DNA of 64,000 nt from NCBI RefSeq assembly GCF_015057245.1, contig NZ_SVET01000002.1:124001-188000 (forward strand), given 5' to 3'. A model generated the notes under the pieces. The model was not told where the DNA came from. It saw only the letters and a list, made by a program, of their open reading frames with translations, and ran no database searches. This stretch comes from Pseudobutyrivibrio ruminis (GTDB lineage: Bacteria; Bacillota; Clostridia; Lachnospirales; Lachnospiraceae). Positions 46,122-54,144 of this stretch are shown here, piece by piece (the stretch's first letter is position 1; each line of letters begins with the position of its first letter). A program made the translations under genes and the position numbers.

Positions 46122-47669
46122 TTAATCAAAAACAAATGTGTTTGGTGCAGATTTGAACCAAACCAATCGCACGCCGGCTTCGCTTAAGTAAGCTGCCAAG
46201 GCGCCTGCTGTATAGTTAGGGCTGGTCATGATTGCATCGGTTGTATCGAAGATAGCAACCTCTGGGTCGACCAACTCATAAAAGCCTGTTTCGGTAGGCA
46301 TGCTGTTGTTGCCGTGATGTCCGCACTGAAGGATATCTGCCTTCAATTCATCGCCGTAAGTCTCCACCAAATATTTGGCCATGTACTCACTGTGGCAATC
46401 TCCACAGATAAGTATACTGCGGTTTGGTGTAGCCATTTTAAACACTAATGAATCGTTATTTGGAATATCCTCGGCACAATCTACAACAACATCATCGAAA
46501 GCGTTGTAAAAAGTGATAGTCAAATCGTCGCTGAAGGTCAAAACATCGTCTCTTTGCACATAGTTGATGTTGTCCGCCTCGGCTGTGATTTCCTGGAACT
46601 TGTTGAAGGAATCAACATCGTCCCATTCCTGAGCCACGCTGTAGAACAAATCAGCATTGAGAGGTGTGATGTAAACCTGGTCGATGGTGATGCCCTGTGG
46701 GTCCTCATAAATTGCGTTGAAGGCATCGATGTGGTCCATGTGATAATGAGTAATTATCCAGGCATCAACCTCTCCGCCCAAAGCTTTGATGTTCTGGCGA
46801 AGTGTGTCGTCATTTTCACCATGACCTCCGTCGATGACGATTAGTGTGCCATCGTTTTTGTTGTACATGGTGTAGCACATGCACTGCAAATCTGAGCCAT
46901 CATCATATTCTGTCAAAACCCAATCGCCGTAGTTTGGAGTGAGTACTGCGTAGTAAGTGGTGCGGCCGTAGAGCTTGAAGCCGTAATTGAGATATGTGCT
47001 TAAAATATCATCAACTGCGGAAACAACCACATAATCAACATTGTTATCAGCACAATAATCTGCAACGATTTCTGGATCAGGTGTTGGGTTTGTAAGCTCG
47101 TAAGCCTCATCCGGAATATCGCGGCCGTATGGCATTGAAAATCTGCTGTCGATTTGGCGCAGGTAAATTGCAACATCCTGAGGTGCCATGATGCGGATGG
47201 TGTCACCTTCGTAGTCTGCGAAAATATCGCTGATGGTGATTACATCCTGTGGAACCTTGTTGCGGTTTTCAGCCTTTGTGAACCAATCCTGGGTGTAAAG
47301 GCAACTACCGCAAATGCAAACAACTGCAAGGCTTGCAAGAAGTGCAAAAAACTTTTTCTTGCCCTCAAATCTCATAACGAAAAGCGTGAGGCCGTAAGCC
47401 ACAATAATCAGCACCGGAAGGGCGCTGTAAAGTCGCAGATAATACTGCTCAAATGTGCCGTCGTTTAGAATCCATTTACCGATGATAAGGGTAAGTGGAT
47501 TGTATATGAAAACTAGCACCAGACCTGTGTACCACAGGAAGGTGTACCGTTTTATTTTTTCTTTTTCAAAGTGCATTATCAGCCCCAGAGCAACCACAAA
47601 AAGCAGCGCATATGCAAGCTTGCCCCAGAAGGTGGCTGAAATGCCGGTTATGATATTAATCCATTCCAT
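46122..47669 (-). CDS. Membrane-anchored metallo-beta-lactamase-fold protein; N-terminus looks like the end of a DUF6077 protein
   Basis: 515 residues. The first 125 residues hold about four membrane segments, including FIYNPLTLIIGKW and YLRLYSALPVLIIVAYGL, which resemble the C-terminal part of DUF6077-type GT-C proteins. Residues about 275-515 are an MBL hydrolase with THYHMDH (His308, His310, Asp312, His313), ILICGDCHSE and QCGHHGNNS, close to the ComEC/Rec2 MBL domain. The domain is predicted outside the membrane. The gene overlaps the upstream one by 22 bases in another frame and lacks a well-placed ribosome binding site, so a split or frameshifted fusion is possible. Confidence 0.68.
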   Translation of the reverse strand: MEWINIITGISATFWGKLAYALLFVVALGLIMHFEKEKIKRYTFLWYTGLVLVFIYNPLTLIIGKWILNDGTFEQYYLRLYSALPVLIIVAYGLTLFVMRFEGKKKFFALLASLAVVCICGSCLYTQDWFTKAENRNKVPQDVITISDIFADYEGDTIRIMAPQDVAIYLRQIDSRFSMPYGRDIPDEAYELTNPTPDPEIVADYCADNNVDYVVVSAVDDILSTYLNYGFKLYGRTTYYAVLTPNYGDWVLTEYDDGSDLQCMCYTMYNKNDGTLIVIDGGHGENDDTLRQNIKALGGEVDAWIITHYHMDHIDAFNAIYEDPQGITIDQVYITPLNADLFYSVAQEWDDVDSFNKFQEITAEADNINYVQRDDVLTFSDDLTITFYNAFDDVVVDCAEDIPNNDSLVFKMATPNRSILICGDCHSEYMAKYLVETYGDELKADILQCGHHGNNSMPTETGFYELVDPEVAIFDTTDAIMTSPNYTAGALAAYLSEAGVRLVWFKSAPNTFVFD

Positions 47670-48811
47670 ATATTTATAAAGAATTTAGGCTCCCATTGTC
47701 TCTTGAGTAATAGTGCAACGCAGATGTAGACAATCGACTGAACGAATGGTCCGAAAAGACCTGCCAGCAGATATCGCACTCCGTATATTTTACGATGATA
47801 AATCGACATGGAAATGAAGATTCCAAGGACTGTCATCACCATTACAAATACTGTGGAAACTGTAAGTGAGCATGCGCCAAGGGATGTAAATGCGATGGCG
47901 AAAGCTACTTTATTGTCTAGCTCGCTAGCAAAAACTCGCGAGAGGAAACAAATCAAAAATGGGACAACCAGGGCAGTAAGGACTGCCTTGCCCTGCCACA
48001 ATGTACATAGCAGGCGGAAGGTTGGGGAATAGTGTGAAAACATTCCCATGATGTATGCCGTTGCCAGGATAACCATGAAAATCATTCTATCTTCTAGCTT
48101 GGCAAACAAAAACTTGGCCATGTAAAAATAGATGCCGTATGCCACCAAAAGCAGGATGACTGGTAAAATTGTATGGCAAACTGTTGTGACATCAAATGAC
48201 GAAACAACAGATAGGTACGAAATGTATGTGGTCCATGACTGAGCTGCTCGCTTTGGTGATGTGTAAGGTGCCTCGCCAGTGATGAAGTTTACATTTGTGA
48301 TCATATCGCTATCGATATCATCAACGGATGTAACCACGTAATCGTAATCATCGTAAGACCATTCGTTGACTTCGTATCGGTATGCTGCATAAAGCTGAAG
48401 CACCACAAGGATTGTAAAGATTATCGCATATACGGTAGTCAGCTTGTGGTATTTCACTTCGTGAAGCATAGTGTTGATGCGAATTCTGTAGGCATGGATA
48501 TCTTTTTTGAATGTCTTGAAATCCAGGACAAACCACAAGATTACCAAGGCTGCCATAATCACTGAGTAAGTGATAGTCAATCTGTGGAAACCGCCTACAA
48601 CCAGCTGGGTGGTCATGGTTTTGTTTTGGTACCAGAGGAAGCCAAAATTCAGCAAAAAGAAAATGGCCTGGGCTCCGAAGAAACCAGTGACATATCGAAC
48701 TGTAGGTGATTTTAAAATATGGTTTTGCGATCTGTATGTAATTAGTCTGCCCACTGCTACAGGCACGAGCGTGAAATGTAGCAGGAAGGCTAAAGCTCTA
48801 ATTAAAATCAT
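47648..48811 (-). CDS. DUF6077-like membrane protein, probably C-terminally truncated or split
   Basis: A 387-residue polytopic protein with about nine membrane segments. Between two of them, EWSYDDYDYVVTSVDDIDSD and later the LLCTLWQGKAVLTALVVPFL stretch match my recollection of DUF6077, a GT-C-like family of Lachnospiraceae glycan loci. The protein stops just where further membrane segments would be expected, and such segments are encoded, one frame over, at the start of the next gene. ATG at 48811 shares one base with the NeuA stop. Confidence 0.65.
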   Translation of the reverse strand: MILIRALAFLLHFTLVPVAVGRLITYRSQNHILKSPTVRYVTGFFGAQAIFFLLNFGFLWYQNKTMTTQLVVGGFHRLTITYSVIMAALVILWFVLDFKTFKKDIHAYRIRINTMLHEVKYHKLTTVYAIIFTILVVLQLYAAYRYEVNEWSYDDYDYVVTSVDDIDSDMITNVNFITGEAPYTSPKRAAQSWTTYISYLSVVSSFDVTTVCHTILPVILLLVAYGIYFYMAKFLFAKLEDRMIFMVILATAYIMGMFSHYSPTFRLLCTLWQGKAVLTALVVPFLICFLSRVFASELDNKVAFAIAFTSLGACSLTVSTVFVMVMTVLGIFISMSIYHRKIYGVRYLLAGLFGPFVQSIVYICVALLLKRQWEPKFFINIWNGLIS

Positions 48812-49512
48812 TATTTATTCTCATCTAATCTTTTTTGTAAAAGGCATTTTGCAAATTCAAAGTCGATTGGATAATCGATGTCGATTGAATCCTCGCGCTT
48901 CATGATGTATGCAACTGTGTTGTCGCAGTAGTATGTGCGCTTTTCCTTAAGGAGCTTGTAATCCAAAATGTAGATGGCTCCGTTTGGCACGATGTATGTC
49001 TCGTTGTTCTGGCGGTTTGTCATAGTGATGCCCTGGCCAAAACCTGCGTTTTCAACACGGCCCTGCTCGTTGAGCTTGTGATACCAGCTTGCTGGAACCT
49101 CTGCCTCTGCAAAGGAAATAAGTGTAGTGGCACCATCATTTTTGAACTGCTCCAATGCTTCATCGATGTGCTGCTCTGTACGAAGAGGCACTGTTGGAAG
49201 AAGCACCATGAACTTTTCAATCTGCTCGCCTGTTTCATTCATGACAAACTCTGTTGCATGAAGATAAACATCGATGGCAGATGCTGTATCGCTTGAGAGC
49301 TCTGCTGGACGCATGAATGGAACCTCGGCTCCGTACTCACGTGCAACTGCAGCGATTGCTTCATCATCTGTGGTAACGATGACGCGATCTACGCCTTTAG
49401 CTTTCTTGGCTGCTTCTATCGTATATGCGATAAGAGGCTTGCCACAAATCTCTTTAATGTTTTTTCCTGGGACTCCCTTAGAACCCCCACGTGCTGGAAT
49501 AAATGCAATCAT
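48811..49512 (-). CDS. neuA: CMP-N-acetylneuraminate/legionaminate cytidylyltransferase
   Basis: 233 residues from the ATG at 49512. An in-frame extension to 49599 simply translates hairpin element copy D and is rejected. It begins MIAFIPARGGSKGVPGKN, the standard CMP-sugar synthetase signature, and has LLPTVPLRTEQHI, then DIDYPIDFEFA near the C-terminus with metal-binding aspartates. It makes the CMP-activated nonulosonic acid from the NeuB product. NeuB is directly upstream in the transcript. Specificity (sialic, legionaminic or pseudaminic acid) is not readable by eye; LegF-type is favoured by context. Confidence 0.87.
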   Translation of the reverse strand: MIAFIPARGGSKGVPGKNIKEICGKPLIAYTIEAAKKAKGVDRVIVTTDDEAIAAVAREYGAEVPFMRPAELSSDTASAIDVYLHATEFVMNETGEQIEKFMVLLPTVPLRTEQHIDEALEQFKNDGATTLISFAEAEVPASWYHKLNEQGRVENAGFGQGITMTNRQNNETYIVPNGAIYILDYKLLKEKRTYYCDNTVAYIMKREDSIDIDYPIDFEFAKCLLQKRLDENK

Positions 49513-49536
49513 CACTTCACTCTTTCTATAACCTAC

Positions 49537-49621
49537 GCTAGTTACACTCTCAAGCCTGAGATATTGCTTCATTCGACAACACGTCTCATTCAGCAACACT
49601 CAGAGCTTGATAGTTACTAGC
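49537..49621 (-). ncRNA. Dispersed intergenic hairpin element, copy D
   Basis: 85 nt. Gene-sense helices: GCTAGT/ACTAGC, CAAGC/GCTTG, TGAG/CTCA and TTGCT/AGCAA, loop GAGACGTGTTGTCGA. It lies between NeuB (stop 49672) and NeuA (ATG 49512). An open frame continues through it into NeuA, which can mislead start assignment. Confidence 0.68.
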
Positions 49622-49671
49622 TTACTCTTTCAAAAAACCTAATAAGAGATTCTACGAAGTAGAATCCACCA

Positions 49672-50721
49672 TTAGAAGTCACCCCACTGGAATAATTCGT
49701 CGGCTTCGATGTCGCGCTTGAGTTCTTTGCCGATGAGCATCTCGTAGAACTTAGGTGAGATGGCTGTACCTGGGCGCTTGTAATCGAGGTCTTCCTCTGT
49801 GAGGATGTGGCCCTTCTTGAGGTCGCAAGCTGCTACGATTGAGCGCTTGTACTCCTCACGCTGGTGCTTGCTTTCGTTTACAACCTTGCGGAAGCTTCCC
49901 ATCATCTTGTAGCCCTGCTCTGCAGCGTCGCAGATGATCTTCATTTCCTCTGGGTTTGCTGATATTTTGTGATCCCATCCCTTCATGTTCTTGTCCATTG
50001 TGAAGTGCTTCTCGATGATGCAAACATTCTTTGCAATAGACATGATAGGTGCAACCACACCAAATGTATGATCAGAGTATCCTGTTGGATATCCAAATGC
50101 CATGCGGTACATATCGATGTTGTTGAGGTTAACCTGCTCATCTGCTGGTGGGTAGATTGATACGCAGTGAAGTACGCAGATTTCGTGGCATCCGCCTGCT
50201 TCGATAGCTGCGATAGCGTTAACAACATCATCCATGCCTGTAAGTCCTGTAGAGATAACTACTGGCACGCCCTTGCTTCCGATGTACTTAAGAAATGGTA
50301 CGTTTTCAACGTCCATAGAAGCAACCTTGATGAATGGAACGTGAAGCTCATCAACAAGAAGATCAACGCCTGCCTTGTCGAAAGGTGTTGATGTGAAGTC
50401 GATGTCGAGCTCGTCGCAGTATGCCTTAAGCTCGTGATGCTGCTCCTTTGAAAGAGCGTAAGCTTCTACGATTGACTCAAGTGTATAGTCTGTTCTGTTG
50501 CGATAGTCATCGCCTAAGAAATAGTTGTCGTCGTAATTCTTCTTTGAGAATACATTGCTCTTTGTGAAAGACTGAAGCTTGATGCAGTCAGCACCGCACT
50601 CCTTTGCTGTCTTAATCATTGTCTTTGCAAGCTCCATATCACCGTTGTGATTTGCTCCAAGCTCTGCAATTACGTATGGCTTTTTGCCACCTGTTACCAT
50701 ATCCTGATAATTAAATCTCAT
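49672..50721 (-). CDS. neuB: Nonulosonic acid synthase (NeuB family)
   Basis: A 349-residue NeuB enzyme: PYVIAELGANHNGDMELA at 15-32 begins the TIM barrel, with KLQSFTK, FTSTPFD, KVASMDV, STGLTGMDD and EKHFTMDKNMKGWDHKISANP as the usual phosphoenolpyruvate, metal and sugar contacts. A C-terminal SAF (antifreeze-like) domain follows from about residue 285 (RSIVAACDLKKGHILTEEDL). It condenses phosphoenolpyruvate with an N-acylated mannosamine-type sugar. Legionaminic acid synthase is favoured because LegB- and LegC-like genes are in the window, but pseudaminate or sialate synthase cannot be excluded. Confidence 0.88.
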   Translation of the reverse strand: MRFNYQDMVTGGKKPYVIAELGANHNGDMELAKTMIKTAKECGADCIKLQSFTKSNVFSKKNYDDNYFLGDDYRNRTDYTLESIVEAYALSKEQHHELKAYCDELDIDFTSTPFDKAGVDLLVDELHVPFIKVASMDVENVPFLKYIGSKGVPVVISTGLTGMDDVVNAIAAIEAGGCHEICVLHCVSIYPPADEQVNLNNIDMYRMAFGYPTGYSDHTFGVVAPIMSIAKNVCIIEKHFTMDKNMKGWDHKISANPEEMKIICDAAEQGYKMMGSFRKVVNESKHQREEYKRSIVAACDLKKGHILTEEDLDYKRPGTAISPKFYEMLIGKELKRDIEADELFQWGDF

Positions 50722-51574
50722 AGGAATCCTCCATTAAAATATTGCTCCACCAATAACCGTTGCGGTCATGGCTTGTATCTATTGAATCAATATCCAGCTT
50801 CTGCAAATCCTGATACAGGTGCTCGAAGTATGGATATCTCTTTGCCAAGTTTTTATAGTGTGTCAGCTTTACCTGGTACTCCTGCTCCACATTGTGAGTG
50901 GTGCCAACCTGGTTGCTATCGTGAATACGATAGATGGTGTCGGCATTGTCAACAAGCTTGCCTGGGCCAATGTCCATGAGAAGCCTTGTGAAGAAATACC
51001 AGTCAAACACTGGGCAATCTCCCTCTGAAAGTGTGGCGATGAAATCGTCGGTCAGCATGTGGAGATTGATTGCTGTGGTGCCCATTCCGATGAAGTTGGA
51101 CTGGGAAATAAGCCTTGCACTATCAACTGTTTTAGGCATGTTTTCAAGGACGGTTTTGCCATCCTCTGTAACTAATCCATTATAGTAGAAAGCATATGAT
51201 TTGTCTAATTGGTAGGCCTCCTTGAAAGCCCCGATTCTGGTTGGCACGAATGTGTCATCTGCATCGCAAACTACCAGCAAATCATAGCCTAAGGCCTTGG
51301 CTTTCTTTATCATCTCAATGCGAGTCTGGGCTATAGTGCAGCCCAGCGGACGCAGGTTGAGAAAATTAACTTTGCCATTAATCTGGACAAGATTTTGATT
51401 TGCATCCTGCTGGTCATTAATCACATTAATCCTAATCAAATCCTCATCTGTGTAATTGTCATTAGTTATCAACAAGTCGAAGTCTTTATCCTGCTGGTTA
51501 TCCACGGATGTGAGTAAATCCTTGAGGAAAACTTCCGCCTGCTTGTATATAACTGTCCCTAAAACAGTTTTCAT
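50711..51574 (-). CDS. GT2-like glycosyltransferase
   Basis: About 287 residues from the ATG at 51574 (GAGG eight to nine bases upstream). GT-A fold features: VLGTVIYKQAEVFLKDLL, FDLLITNDNYTDEDLI, and LLVVCDADDTFVPTRI with a DADD metal motif. CPVFDWYFFTRLL resembles the ED-type acceptor motif. No membrane segment. It overlaps NeuB by 11 bases and is the first gene of this cassette, so it may transfer the sugar made by it. GT2 donors are usually UDP- or dTDP-sugars, so CMP-sugar use would be unusual. Confidence 0.7.
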   Translation of the reverse strand: MKTVLGTVIYKQAEVFLKDLLTSVDNQQDKDFDLLITNDNYTDEDLIRINVINDQQDANQNLVQINGKVNFLNLRPLGCTIAQTRIEMIKKAKALGYDLLVVCDADDTFVPTRIGAFKEAYQLDKSYAFYYNGLVTEDGKTVLENMPKTVDSARLISQSNFIGMGTTAINLHMLTDDFIATLSEGDCPVFDWYFFTRLLMDIGPGKLVDNADTIYRIHDSNQVGTTHNVEQEYQVKLTHYKNLAKRYPYFEHLYQDLQKLDIDSIDTSHDRNGYWWSNILMEDSYEI

Positions 51575-51610
51575 ACTGCTTACCTCTTTTAAATGCAATA
51601 ATCAGGGTGA

Positions 51611-51970
51611 CAGAGTAACTATTTTACAATCTATCTATGCCTAATTTTTTTATAAAAGTATTAGATTTCTAATACTTATTTTTAATACTTGAAAGTCTCT
51701 ATTTTTTCTTTTGGGAGGCTTTCTAAAGTATTAAATGTTTTCATTTTTGTTTTTTTAATACTCTGAAATCTAGAGTTTCACTTTTTGAAAGCTCTCAAAA
51801 GTATTAAATACTTTTATTTTCATTTTTTAATACTCTGAAATCTAGATTTTCACTTTTAGACAGCTCTCAAAAGTATTAAATCTTTTGTTTTTTATTTTTT
51901 AATACCTGAGTTTCAGAGTAAATAAACACAACTCTATCTATGCCTATTATTTTCTTAGAATAAAAGTATT
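51611..51970. repeat. Leader direct repeat of the 72-bp array (two copies, 51611-51662 and 51914-51970)
   Basis: Two copies of about 52-57 bp share CAGAGTAA, ACAA, TCTATCTATGCCTA and TAAAAGTATTA in the same order, 303 bp apart. Each runs into the first AGTATTA unit of a sub-array (four units after the first, two after the second). This suggests duplication of a whole leader-plus-units block. Confidence 0.65.
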
Positions 51971-52071
51971 AATTATGTTTAAATTCATTTATTAATACTT
52001 GTTGACTGGATATTAAATTTAAAATTCCTGTTTCCAAGTATTAAATTATTGTTTTCTTTAAAATCAATACT
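51657..52071. repeat. Tandem hairpin array, 6 units, period about 72 bp
   Basis: AGTATTA starts at 51657, 51727, 51800, 51872, 51965 and 52037, and TAATACT (or near variant) closes each about 35 nt later. Spacings are 70, 73, 72, 93 and 72; the 93 includes the second leader copy. The spacers hold further small palindromes such as TGAAA...TTTCA and TTTTGA...TCAAAA. The stretch is very A+T rich with no supported gene. Confidence 0.75.
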
Positions 52072-52083
52072 TTCACTTTTATG

Positions 52084-52243
52084 TATCACCACATCTACAT
52101 GTGATTGAGGTGATATTGATTAAACATTTTTAAATATGCGACTTTCAGATTAATAAAATATGACTTCTTGCTGACCCAATAAGGAAATTGTCAGCAAGAA
52201 TCCTGCTTTGCAGGACATGAAAATAGACAAATCTATTTTCATG
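52084..52243. repeat. Cluster of four unrelated hairpins
   Basis: In 160 bp: TATCACC...GGTGATA enclosing CACAT/ATGTG (52084-52115); CTTGCTGAC/GTCAGCAAG (52167-52198); TCCTGC/GCAGGA (52201-52215); and a perfect 12-bp stem CATGAAAATAGA/TCTATTTTCATG (52216-52243). None is followed by a T-run that would make it a typical terminator. They separate the 72-bp and 52-bp arrays. Confidence 0.7.
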
Positions 52244-52330
52244 GTATTTACGGTTCCTGTTTTTCTGAGGAAAATCAAAAACCTATACATTCTTATAGAT
52301 TTTACTATCTATACAATCATTCGTTTATTA

Positions 52331-52706
52331 GATAGTAGTAATTTCCTTTAAATTTACTACCTAAATTTGTTTTCCAATCATAGATAGTAATAATTTTCCG
52401 ATTTACTACTATCCAATACCATATATTTCACTCAGATAGTATTTTTTTCCTATATCTCTACTATCTCTAATAAATTTCTTTCTCTAGATAGTAGTATTTG
52501 TCAGATTCTCTACTATCTAGATTGAAAACTAATCCACAGATAGTAGCACCTATCCAAATCTCTACTGCCTAAATCTAAAATCTCTTTCCAGATAGTATTA
52601 TCTCCCAAAATCCCTACTACCTAAATCTAAACACACTCTCTAGGCAGTAGTTTTTCTCCAAATCCTTACTACCCAAATCAAAAATCTCACTCCAGGCAGT
52701 AGTAAG
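52331..52706. repeat. Tandem hairpin array, 8 units, period exactly 52 bp
   Basis: GATAGTA or its variant GGCAGTA starts at 52331, 52383, 52435, 52487, 52539, 52591, 52643 and 52695. Each full unit is a 31-nt hairpin closing with TACTATC, TACTACC or TACTGCC, then a 21-nt linker. A degenerate unit before the first keeps only its closing arm (52304), still in register. The last unit is cut after about 12 nt by the start of module R2. No gene is seen here. Confidence 0.86.
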
Positions 52707-52880
52707 CACTGGTGGCTGTGCCACAGTCCCAGTTTCAGACCTGCTTGACTACTCCATATCTGCCGAAGGGCTAGGGTCAAGAGGCGTAGCGCCGCAGGCC
52801 TTGCTCTTGACACTTGTCCGCAGGCTGATATGCTGTAGCCAGCAGGTTGAAACCAACTCTTTAGGCTAGCCGTAAAACTA
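52707..52880 (+). repeat. Cruciform module, copy R2, 174 bp
   Basis: Gap-free relative of R1 at 41563-41736, in the same orientation, 11.1 kb away. The same internal palindromes are present: GTTTCAGACCTGCT/AGCAGGTTGAAAC, CATATC/GATATG, GTCAAGAG/CTCTTGAC and GGCGT/GCGCC. It ends 24 bases before the stop of the glycosyltransferase gene at 52905. R1 and R2 bracket all genes from 41824 to 51574. Confidence 0.85.
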
Positions 52881-52904
52881 TATACTGTTTACTCTTAATC
52901 TAAA

Positions 52905-54101
52905 TCACCCTACAAATTGGTCCATTTGATCCATGAGGGTCTTCTTGTCGAAGTGGGCTTTGTTGTAGTTGCGAGAGTTCTCGCCAAGCTGCGCAAGGCG
53001 CTCTGGTGAAAGCTTGCTCATGGCGATAATACTTACCGCAAGCTCCTCGGCGTCACCGATGTCTGAACACATACCGCAATCAGCCTCGTTGATGATGCGG
53101 GCTGTTTCGCCTCGGGCTGAAGCAATGATTGGCATTGCGCAGGCCATGTATGACTGAAGCTTTGCTGGGATTGTCTTTGCGAAAAGCTCATCATCTGCAA
53201 ATGAGATGAAGGCTGCATCCCCTGTTGCAAGAAGTGCTGGCACTTCCTCTGGCTTTACTCTGCCTGCAAATTCAAACATATCCCACACACCATGCTGAGT
53301 GATGGAATGCTCAAATGACTTTCTGGCTCTACCATCGCCAACGATAGTGAATCTGATATTTTTGATTCCTTCGTCGCGGATTTTTTTTGCTGCAAATGGA
53401 AGGATTTCCAAGCCCTGAGCCTGGCCAATGTTTCCTGTGAAGATTACATTGAAGCCTTTGTGCTCCTTCTTTGGCTGAGGCTGATAAAATTTCTCGGCGT
53501 ACTGTGGCCAGAAGGAAACCTTATCCTGCTCATCCTCATCTACAAGCTTGCGAATCTCTGTTACGAAGCTTGGGCTGGTACCCCAGATGTGAGTGCAGCC
53601 TTTATAGATTTTTCTAACCATTCGCTCAATTGGCTTAAGCACAAGTGGGGAATGGATTCCTGTAATCATTTCCACATTGTCAGGCCACAAATCCTGAACA
53701 TACAAATAACATGGGATGTGATGCATTCTTGCATATCTCACTCCCACCTTACATTGATTCATAGGAGATGTTTCAAACATGAACACCTCGTCAGCCTTTA
53801 TCTTTGTGAACAAGCTCCACCAAAAGCCAAAGAATGGAAAACTAAAGTAATTCATTACCAATCCAAACTTGCCTTTTCCTCTTGCGATGAGAGGAATGCG
53901 GTGGACTTCCACGCCATTAATTGTTTCTTTTGTATTTTTGAACCAGCCATAGCCTGGGTAGAATTTACCCTCTGGGTAATTTGGAATGCCTGTAACTACA
54001 GTTACTTTGTAGCCGCGCTTCACCCACTCGAAGGCCATGTCGTTTATCCTAAATTGCTCAGGATAAAAATACTGGCAAATTATCAAAATATGTTTACTCA
54101 C
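52905..54101 (-). CDS. GT4-family glycosyltransferase (WcaI/WbuB-like)
   Basis: A 398-residue GT-B enzyme. The N-terminus ILIICQYFYPEQFRINDMA with GIPNYPEGKFYPGY is typical of WcaI/WbuB-like transferases, often acting on fucosamine-type sugars. The donor domain has VIFTGNIGQAQGLE, FTIVGDGRARKS and PAKLQSYMACAMPII. GTG start at 54101 with GGGAG upstream. Last gene of its operon; it ends next to module R2. Confidence 0.8.
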   Translation of the reverse strand: MSKHILIICQYFYPEQFRINDMAFEWVKRGYKVTVVTGIPNYPEGKFYPGYGWFKNTKETINGVEVHRIPLIARGKGKFGLVMNYFSFPFFGFWWSLFTKIKADEVFMFETSPMNQCKVGVRYARMHHIPCYLYVQDLWPDNVEMITGIHSPLVLKPIERMVRKIYKGCTHIWGTSPSFVTEIRKLVDEDEQDKVSFWPQYAEKFYQPQPKKEHKGFNVIFTGNIGQAQGLEILPFAAKKIRDEGIKNIRFTIVGDGRARKSFEHSITQHGVWDMFEFAGRVKPEEVPALLATGDAAFISFADDELFAKTIPAKLQSYMACAMPIIASARGETARIINEADCGMCSDIGDAEELAVSIIAMSKLSPERLAQLGENSRNYNKAHFDKKTLMDQMDQFVG

Positions 54102-54144
54102 ATTTATCTCCCGGCTTCCCTATACTCTGTGTATGCTTCTGCTC

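Noticed and set aside
52167..52243. Rho-independent terminators
   Set aside because: The stems are good but no T-run follows on either strand and no gene end is adjacent.
51575..52904. tRNA, rRNA or known riboswitch in the large gaps
   Set aside because: No cloverleaf with T-loop GTTCRA, no rRNA-like conserved blocks and no familiar riboswitch core motifs were seen.
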